In this document: positions 28,499 through 33,151 of the stretch, piece after piece | Layout: every line of letters begins with the position of its first letter | Numbering within the stretch: the stretch's first letter is position 1 | From: a virus | IMG/VR virus record: IMGVR_UViG_3300029319_000238 | Location: 1-33,151 of that record | Length of the DNA stretch: 33,151 nt | Direction: 5' to 3' (one strand) | Notes under the pieces: generated by a model | What the model saw: the letters and a program-made list of their open reading frames with translations, nothing else | What the model was told of the DNA's origin: nothing | Databases searched by the model: none | Made by a program: the position numbers and the translations under genes

Positions 28499-30937
28499 AT
28501 GACAATATCAGTTTCAAATAATACACCTCGAGTATCATATACTGTAAGCGAGGGAGCTACTCAGACATCATTTACTGTCAACTTTGAGTTCTTTGCAGAC
28601 GCAGACCTAAGAGTATTTGTAGACAATACACTTAAAACTATCACTACTCACTACACTGTCTCAGGCGGTAATGGATCAACTGGCACAGTTACAATGAGTG
28701 TGACTGGAGCAAGTGGTGGATCGACTGTTGTAATCGTAAGAGCAATTGCACTTGAAAGGACTACCGACTTCCCCACTCAAGGTGCTTTTAATATTTCTTC
28801 TCTGAATACAGAACTCGATAGAATCATAGCAATTCATGCTGATGTGGATGATACTGCTGAACGAGGATTGAGATTACAGGAATCTGATGATGCAGTTGCT
28901 ACTACATTGCCTCTCAAAGATGCACGAAAAGGTACAGTTCTTGCCTTTAACGCTACAACTGGTGTGCCAGAAGCTGGACCAAGTATATCCTCCGTAACGA
29001 CTGTAGCAACGCAGTCAGCCAATATAAATACTGTTGCTGGTATAAGTGCAAATGTTACCACTGTGGCTGGTATACAAGCAAATGTGACGACTGTAGCTGG
29101 TATATCGAGCAATGTTACGACAGTTGCTGGAGTTGCTAGTAATGTGACAACAGTTGCTGGTATTCATGCTAACGTCACAACAGTTGCTGGCATAGCTAGT
29201 GACGTTACAGCTGTTGCTGGTATCTCAAGTGATGTTGCCGCTGTCGAAAATATCAAAGCAGATGTTACAACTGTTGCTGGGATTGCAAGTAATGTAACTA
29301 CTGTTGCTGGAATATCATCAAATGTAACAAGCGTCGCTAACATTGCATCGAATGTGACTACAGTTGCTGGCATAAATACAACGCATTTATCAAATGTATC
29401 TGGTGTTGCTTCTAATGTTGCTCTTCTCGGTACATCTGACGCAGTATCTGACCTTAATACTTTGGCGGCAATCTCTGGTGACATAACATCCCTAGCTAAT
29501 TCTCTTGAGAAAACGTATACAACTACTGTTGCTGGTGGTGTGTTTGTTCTCGATGGTAGTAACAATCCAGCTATCGAGATGTTTAGAGGTAATACTTATA
29601 TATTTAATCAGAACGACGCAACAAATGATGGACATCCATTAGTATTTAAGAATGGCAGTTCTGCGTATGAAGTTGGTGTTACTTACTTTCTGAATGGTTC
29701 TGCGACTACACAGTCAAACTATGTAAACACTACAACCTTCAATGCTGGTAGAAGCTCTGGCGATAGAAAGATACAGATAGAAGTTGCAACAACAGCACCA
29801 TCATCTGGATTGAGATACTACTGCTATGTTCATGGTAATGGAATGGGTAATACAATCACAGTCAAGGATAGTAATATATCTTTGGTTGCTGGTTCGATTG
29901 CAAATGTAAACTCAGTCGGTGGTGCTTTGACAAATGTTAATACAGTAGCTGGGTCAATCTCAAACGTAAACACAGTTGCTGGTGCAAACTCTAATATAAC
30001 TACTGTTGCTGGTGCTAACTCAAATATCTCAGCAGTTGCTGGTGCAATAACAAACGTAAATAATGTAGGTGGTGCAATATCTGCTGTAAATACAGTTGCA
30101 TCAAACATATCCGGTGTAAATAGTTTTGCTGATAGATACAGAATCGCATCTTCTGCACCGACCTCATCATTAGATGTTGGTGATTTATATTTTGATACGA
30201 CTGCTAATGAGCTGAAGGTGTATAAGTCCTCTGGTTGGGCGGCGGCTGGTTCTACAGTAAATGGAACGTCTGCTCGATTTACTTATAATATATCTGGTAC
30301 GCCAACCTCTGTTACTGGGAGTGATGCCAATGGTAATACTCTTGCTTATGACGCTGGTTTTATTGACGTTTATCTTAATGGTGTGAAACAAGTTAATGGT
30401 GTAGATGTTACTGTTACAAGTGGTGATACAGTTACGTTTGCTTCTGCTCTTGCAAATGGTGATGTGGTAGACATAGTTGGTTTCGGTACATTTAATGTGG
30501 CGGCAATAAATGCATCAAACATCAACTCAGGTACTTTACCAAACGCTAGACTGTCATCAGTTCCAAACTCAGCACTAGCTAACTCTTCTATTACAATCAA
30601 TGGTTCTGCTATTTCTTTGGGGGGTTCGGTAACTGTTGAGACAGATTTTACTTGGGAAACAAAAACATCTGCATTCAACGTATCGGCTAGTCGAGGATAC
30701 TTTGTTGATACCTCAAGTGGAGCTGTAACAGCTACGCTACCAGCCAGTCCTACTGCTGGTGACACTGTAAGATTTATTGACTTGAGTGCAACATTTGATA
30801 CTGCTAATTTAACTGTGGCTCGTAATGGTAAGAAGATACAAGGCGATGCTAGTGATATGACAGTTGCTACAGAACGAGCTGGATTTGCTCTGGTATTCTC
30901 AGGAGATACTCAGGGTTGGCTATTGATGGAGAAATAA
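28499..30937 (+). CDS. Tail fibre with T7-type N-terminus and embedded cupredoxin-like domain
   Basis: An 812-residue fibre. Residues 1-130 (RVSYTVSEGATQTSFTVNFEFFADADLRVFVDN...ERTTDFPTQGAFNISSLNTELDRI) are the T7 gp17-type tail attachment domain. Residues about 165-294 are a 10-residue repeat (NVTTVAGIxx), probably a trimeric stalk. Residues about 339-457 form a beta-rich domain with His379, Cys442, His445 and Met449 in a C-x2-H-x3-M arrangement like blue copper proteins. A second 10-residue repeat block follows (about 469-538), then the DRYRIASSAPTSSLDVGDLYFDTTANELKVYKSSGW module and a distal beta domain. It binds the host receptor. Confidence 0.88.
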   Translation: MTISVSNNTPRVSYTVSEGATQTSFTVNFEFFADADLRVFVDNTLKTITTHYTVSGGNGSTGTVTMSVTGASGGSTVVIVRAIALERTTDFPTQGAFNISSLNTELDRIIAIHADVDDTAERGLRLQESDDAVATTLPLKDARKGTVLAFNATTGVPEAGPSISSVTTVATQSANINTVAGISANVTTVAGIQANVTTVAGISSNVTTVAGVASNVTTVAGIHANVTTVAGIASDVTAVAGISSDVAAVENIKADVTTVAGIASNVTTVAGISSNVTSVANIASNVTTVAGINTTHLSNVSGVASNVALLGTSDAVSDLNTLAAISGDITSLANSLEKTYTTTVAGGVFVLDGSNNPAIEMFRGNTYIFNQNDATNDGHPLVFKNGSSAYEVGVTYFLNGSATTQSNYVNTTTFNAGRSSGDRKIQIEVATTAPSSGLRYYCYVHGNGMGNTITVKDSNISLVAGSIANVNSVGGALTNVNTVAGSISNVNTVAGANSNITTVAGANSNISAVAGAITNVNNVGGAISAVNTVASNISGVNSFADRYRIASSAPTSSLDVGDLYFDTTANELKVYKSSGWAAAGSTVNGTSARFTYNISGTPTSVTGSDANGNTLAYDAGFIDVYLNGVKQVNGVDVTVTSGDTVTFASALANGDVVDIVGFGTFNVAAINASNINSGTLPNARLSSVPNSALANSSITINGSAISLGGSVTVETDFTWETKTSAFNVSASRGYFVDTSSGAVTATLPASPTAGDTVRFIDLSATFDTANLTVARNGKKIQGDASDMTVATERAGFALVFSGDTQGWLLMEK
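29021..29380 (+). repeat. 30-bp in-frame repeat array 1 in the tail fibre
   Basis: Twelve consecutive 30-base units, starting at 29021 and every 30 bases to 29351, encode NVTTVAGI followed by two variable residues. A degenerate unit precedes them. Third-position differences and the reading frame show protein selection, not a CRISPR or intergenic repeat. Copy number could vary by recombination and so change stalk length. Confidence 0.9.
29903..30112 (+). repeat. 30-bp in-frame repeat array 2 in the tail fibre
   Basis: Seven 30-base units (starts 29903, 29933, 29963, 29993, 30023, 30053, 30083) encode the NVNTVAGAxx variant of the same decapeptide repeat. Together with array 1 it brackets the cupredoxin-like domain, which therefore sits between two stalk segments. 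Confidence 0.85.
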
Positions 30938-30938
30938 T

Positions 30939-31643
30939 ATGAGTACATACGAAGCAAATAGATATTCGTTTCCAGCGTCAGCTATAGCATCTGGTACGTT
31001 AGCTGATGCAAGAATACCAGACTTAGCAACATCAAAGATTACCTCTGGAACTTTTGCTGATGCTAGGTTTGCGGCATCTAATATTACACAACACGTTGAC
31101 CTTACAAATCTGAATGCAAGTAATCTTACAAGTGGTACAGTTCCAGACGCAAGAGTTGGTTCTAGTTCTGTTACCCAGCACGTTACTGCCGTTACGCAAG
31201 CGACTGGGACTTGGACACCATCTTTTACAGGGGTTTCTGTAGCCGATGTTACAGGACGTTATGCCAGAACTGGTAACTTATGTATGATAGTAGCCACTTG
31301 GAGATACAGTAGTCGTGCCGCACATACTAATACAAATGATTGGGTCATGTCTGGATTACCAATAACAGCGGCGAATGTTGGTAATACTTCTGGTGGTGGT
31401 ATGTGGACTGGTTACAATCGTGGTAAGCATCCTATTTTAAAAATTGTTGGTGGCACTACCACAGTAAAGTTTTTTACTTATGCCGCGCAAATGGATGTTA
31501 CATCAACATATCATAATCATGGTTCTTTTTCGATGTTCAGTGAAAGTTCTGGTGGACCTGGCTTGAAGGTTCTGGTTAGAGATGCTCACGATAGTACCAA
31601 TTCAAATAACTATGGGCATTGTGTGATTACTTATCAAGTTTAA
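30939..31643 (+). CDS. Fibre/adhesin paralog 1
   Basis: A 234-residue protein starting one base after the tail fibre stop. The first third is made of stalk modules (SKITSGTFADARFAASNITQHVDLTNLNASNLTSGTVPDAR, 41 residues, bases 31032-31154). A tip domain follows from about residue 87 (TGTWTPSFTGVSVADVTGRYARTGNLCMIVATWRYS...WVMSGLPITAANVG...). Its tip and stalk are homologous to the second adhesin at 32048-32911. It is likely a secondary receptor-binding protein attached to the tail fibre or tail. Confidence 0.82.
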   Translation: MSTYEANRYSFPASAIASGTLADARIPDLATSKITSGTFADARFAASNITQHVDLTNLNASNLTSGTVPDARVGSSSVTQHVTAVTQATGTWTPSFTGVSVADVTGRYARTGNLCMIVATWRYSSRAAHTNTNDWVMSGLPITAANVGNTSGGGMWTGYNRGKHPILKIVGGTTTVKFFTYAAQMDVTSTYHNHGSFSMFSESSGGPGLKVLVRDAHDSTNSNNYGHCVITYQV

Positions 31644-31660
31644 AAATGGAGATAAAATAA

Positions 31661-32047
31661 ATGAGTAAATATACATTAACAAAACATGAATTTTCAGTAG
31701 ATGTAGTTCGCACTTCTGACAATCATGCGTGTGGTTTTATGTGTTCAAATGTTTATGAAGATAGAGATGAACTGTATATGGATACAGTTTATTATAAAGA
31801 GGGTGACAATATACCAGAAGGTAAGAAAGTTGGTGATGTATGGTTTGAAGCAGATACTTTACCAGAGGGTAAAAAATTTGGAGATGTAAAGGTTGCTGGT
31901 CGTGGTTGGGTAAATGATGATTGGAATTGGGATGAAGAACTCCAAAAAGTATTTGGTGAGGTTGATGCTGACCTAAAGAAAGACCTTACAGAAATTTTTA
32001 CTACAGATATGAAAACAAAATATTTAGCACACGTAAAAGGTATTTAA
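31661..32047 (+). CDS. Small protein between the two adhesin genes
   Basis: A 128-residue protein from ATG 31661 behind GGAGATAAAATAA. Two Cys near the N-terminus (HACGFMCSNVY), then an internal pair of similar segments (NIPEGKKVGDVWFEAD and TLPEGKKFGDVKVAG), an aromatic block RGWVNDDWNWDEELQKVFGEVD and a charged C-terminal helix. The position between adhesin genes suggests a fibre assembly chaperone or adaptor, but there is no family match. Confidence 0.7.
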   Translation: MSKYTLTKHEFSVDVVRTSDNHACGFMCSNVYEDRDELYMDTVYYKEGDNIPEGKKVGDVWFEADTLPEGKKFGDVKVAGRGWVNDDWNWDEELQKVFGEVDADLKKDLTEIFTTDMKTKYLAHVKGI

Positions 32048-32911
32048 ATGACAAAAGCAAGAGATTTAGCAAATGTAATTAGTGGGTCTGGTACACTCAA
32101 TGCGAATGTTATACCAGCATTGCCAGCATCGAAGATAACGTCTGGTACATTCGCTGATGCTAGACTCTCTTCTAGTTCTGTTACTCAGCATGTGGATTTG
32201 ACTTCATTATCAGCAAGCAATCTTACATCTGGTACTGTACCATCTGCACGACTATCTTTATCAGCTAGTGATGTTCCAGACTTAGCAACATCAAAAATTA
32301 CAAGTGGTACGTTTGCTGATGCTCGATTGTCTTCTTCTTCTGTTACACAACACGTTGACTTATCTAATCTGAACGCATCTAATCTTACGTCTGGTACTGT
32401 ACCAAATGCACGATATGGCACTCCAACTTTTTCTGCCGCTAATTTAACAAATGTTCCAGCATCTTCTGTATCAACTGGAACTTGGACACCAGCTGTAAGT
32501 AGTGGAGCTATTACCAATGTTACTGCAAAGTATCAAAAAATTGGTCAACAAGTTTTTTGTCAATGTGAATATCAATGGAGTACACCGCCAACAACTGGTA
32601 CTTATCAGCAAAATTATACAGTATGGTATTTATCTGGATTGCCATTTACAGCTTTTAATTTTGGTCAAGCTTGGTTTCATGGACAAGTAAATGGTGTTGG
32701 TAATAATCAATCATCTTTGATGGGTTCAAGTCCTGGTTTTGTGCCAAATGGTATGACAAGAGTTTATAGGGTTAGAGAAAGCACATCACGACAAACAATT
32801 GCTTTTGATGTATATAACTCAAATATGTCTTATAGAAATCATGATGCCACTGATATGTCTGCATACAATGGTTACTGGTTTTGGAATATTGCATACTTAT
32901 CTGCAAGTTAA
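32048..32911 (+). CDS. Fibre/adhesin paralog 2
   Basis: A 287-residue protein starting right after the preceding stop. MTKARDLANVISGSGTLNANVIPALP is a common short fibre opening. The stalk module SKITSGTFADAR...NLTSGTVPxAR occurs twice (period 162 bases), once more than in paralog 1. The tip (TGTWTPAVSSGAITNVTAKYQKIGQQVFCQCEYQWS...YLSGLPFTAFNFG) aligns in layout with paralog 1 but differs strongly in surface sequence. Probably a second receptor-binding protein with different specificity. Confidence 0.82.
   Translation: MTKARDLANVISGSGTLNANVIPALPASKITSGTFADARLSSSSVTQHVDLTSLSASNLTSGTVPSARLSLSASDVPDLATSKITSGTFADARLSSSSVTQHVDLSNLNASNLTSGTVPNARYGTPTFSAANLTNVPASSVSTGTWTPAVSSGAITNVTAKYQKIGQQVFCQCEYQWSTPPTTGTYQQNYTVWYLSGLPFTAFNFGQAWFHGQVNGVGNNQSSLMGSSPGFVPNGMTRVYRVRESTSRQTIAFDVYNSNMSYRNHDATDMSAYNGYWFWNIAYLSAS
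32129..32413 (+). repeat. Tandem stalk module in adhesin paralog 2
   Basis: Two copies of a 41-codon module, starting at 32129 and 32291 (162-base spacing), match a third copy in the neighbouring adhesin gene at 31032-31154. They share strings such as TTTGCTGATGCT and ACACAACACGTTGACTT with small changes. The homology would allow recombination between the genes. Confidence 0.8.
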
Positions 32912-32917
32912 AATGAG

Positions 32918-33151
32918 ATGCTCGACCCATTAACAATTAGTGCCGCCGTTGCAACAGCTAATACGGCATTCAATGGGTTGAAGCGTGCTTTTCAGGTTGG
33001 CAAAGATATTCAGAGTATGGGGAATGACTTATCCAAATGGATGAGTGCCGCATCAGATATCGAGAACGCACAGAAGAGAGCTAAGAATCCTTCCTTCATT
33101 ACTAAACTCACACGCAGAGGTAGTATCGAACAAGAAGCTGTTGAAGCATTG
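32918..33151 (+). CDS. Phage protein with C-terminal membrane anchor (5' part; gene spans the contig ends)
   Basis: The gene starts at ATG 32918 (MLDPLTISAAVATANTAFNGLKRAFQVGKDIQSMGND), seven bases after the adhesin stop, and runs off the end of the window; its continuation is 1-417. The upstream ATG at 32913 is out of frame. The N-terminus LDPLTISAAVATANTAFNGLKRAF is the start I know for this class of marine phage proteins ('iDPis..A.A..AFN..K.gf..G.di.....d'). The full protein has one C-terminal membrane helix. Confidence 0.8.
   Translation, partial: MLDPLTISAAVATANTAFNGLKRAFQVGKDIQSMGNDLSKWMSAASDIENAQKRAKNPSFITKLTRRGSIEQEAVEAL
32999..33151. repeat. Terminal direct repeat, right copy
   Basis: Repeats bases 1-153 with one synonymous difference at 33109 (C for T). 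See the left copy; the overlap joins a split gene and so supports a circular unit of 32,998 bp. Confidence 0.93.

Noticed and set aside
29021-29380. Regular 30-bp repeats as a CRISPR array
   Set aside because: There are no spacers between units; the repeat is contiguous, in frame and encodes a tail-fibre decapeptide.
28834-30765. Minus-strand frames of up to 133 codons opposite the tail fibre
   Set aside because: They are reverse readings of the decapeptide repeats (Pro-Ala-Thr-Val-Val periodic sequence) and have no initiation signals.
1-33151. Integrase, excisionase or repressor genes indicating a temperate phage
   Set aside because: No recombinase motif was found; the small HTH proteins are not enough to claim lysogeny.

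Overview
The window is one complete genome of a small tailed phage with a T7-like (podovirus) virion. It is presented as a circular unit of about 32,998 bp: the first 153 bases return as the last 153 with one difference, and the repeat cuts through a gene, so the ends are an assembly breakpoint rather than natural termini. Gene families (T7-like portal, scaffold, tail tubes and internal virion proteins; a holin of the GTA 3TM type; an M15-type endolysin) and the AT-leaning, tightly overlapping gene layout suggest a marine phage of an alphaproteobacterium (SAR11- or Roseobacter-like host). That host guess is inference; no host marker, tRNA or integrase was seen.

Layout. A rightward (+) late arm runs from about 10.95 kb through the end and on, across the breakpoint, to about 1.76 kb. 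Its order is: small terminase, a run of tiny basic proteins, large terminase, portal, Bbp19-like protein, scaffold, gp13-like protein, major capsid protein, decoration-like protein, tail tubes A and B, three internal virion proteins (gp14/15/16-like), tail fibre, two paralogous adhesins with a small gene between them, then a lysis cassette (membrane protein, basic peptide, holin, endolysin). A leftward (-) early arm runs from 9.75 kb down to 1.74 kb. It holds many small unknown proteins, two or three DNA-binding proteins, a Holliday-junction-resolvase-like nuclease, a YqaJ/lambda-exonuclease-like nuclease, a Rad52/ERF-like annealing protein and an SSB-like protein. The arms converge on a bidirectional terminator at about 1.98-2.01 kb.

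How it works together. No DNA polymerase, primase, helicase, RNA polymerase or integrase is recognisable. The phage therefore probably borrows host replication and transcription and supplies its own recombination set (exonuclease, annealing protein, SSB-like protein, resolvase), which would produce concatemers for packaging. The late arm builds a T7-type particle.

The most unusual part is what is not coding. In a genome where most genes overlap by a few bases, about 1.15 kb between the divergent arms (9.80-10.95 kb) is packed with perfect stem-loops. Several contain G.U pairs that hold only on the + strand, which points to a very large structured RNA. Smaller islands of the same character lie at 7.97-8.07, 8.47-8.67 and 11.35-11.46 kb. 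Other points of interest are two homopolymer-A sites where a one-base slip would join separate reading frames, and a blue-copper-like (cupredoxin) domain inside the tail fibre.
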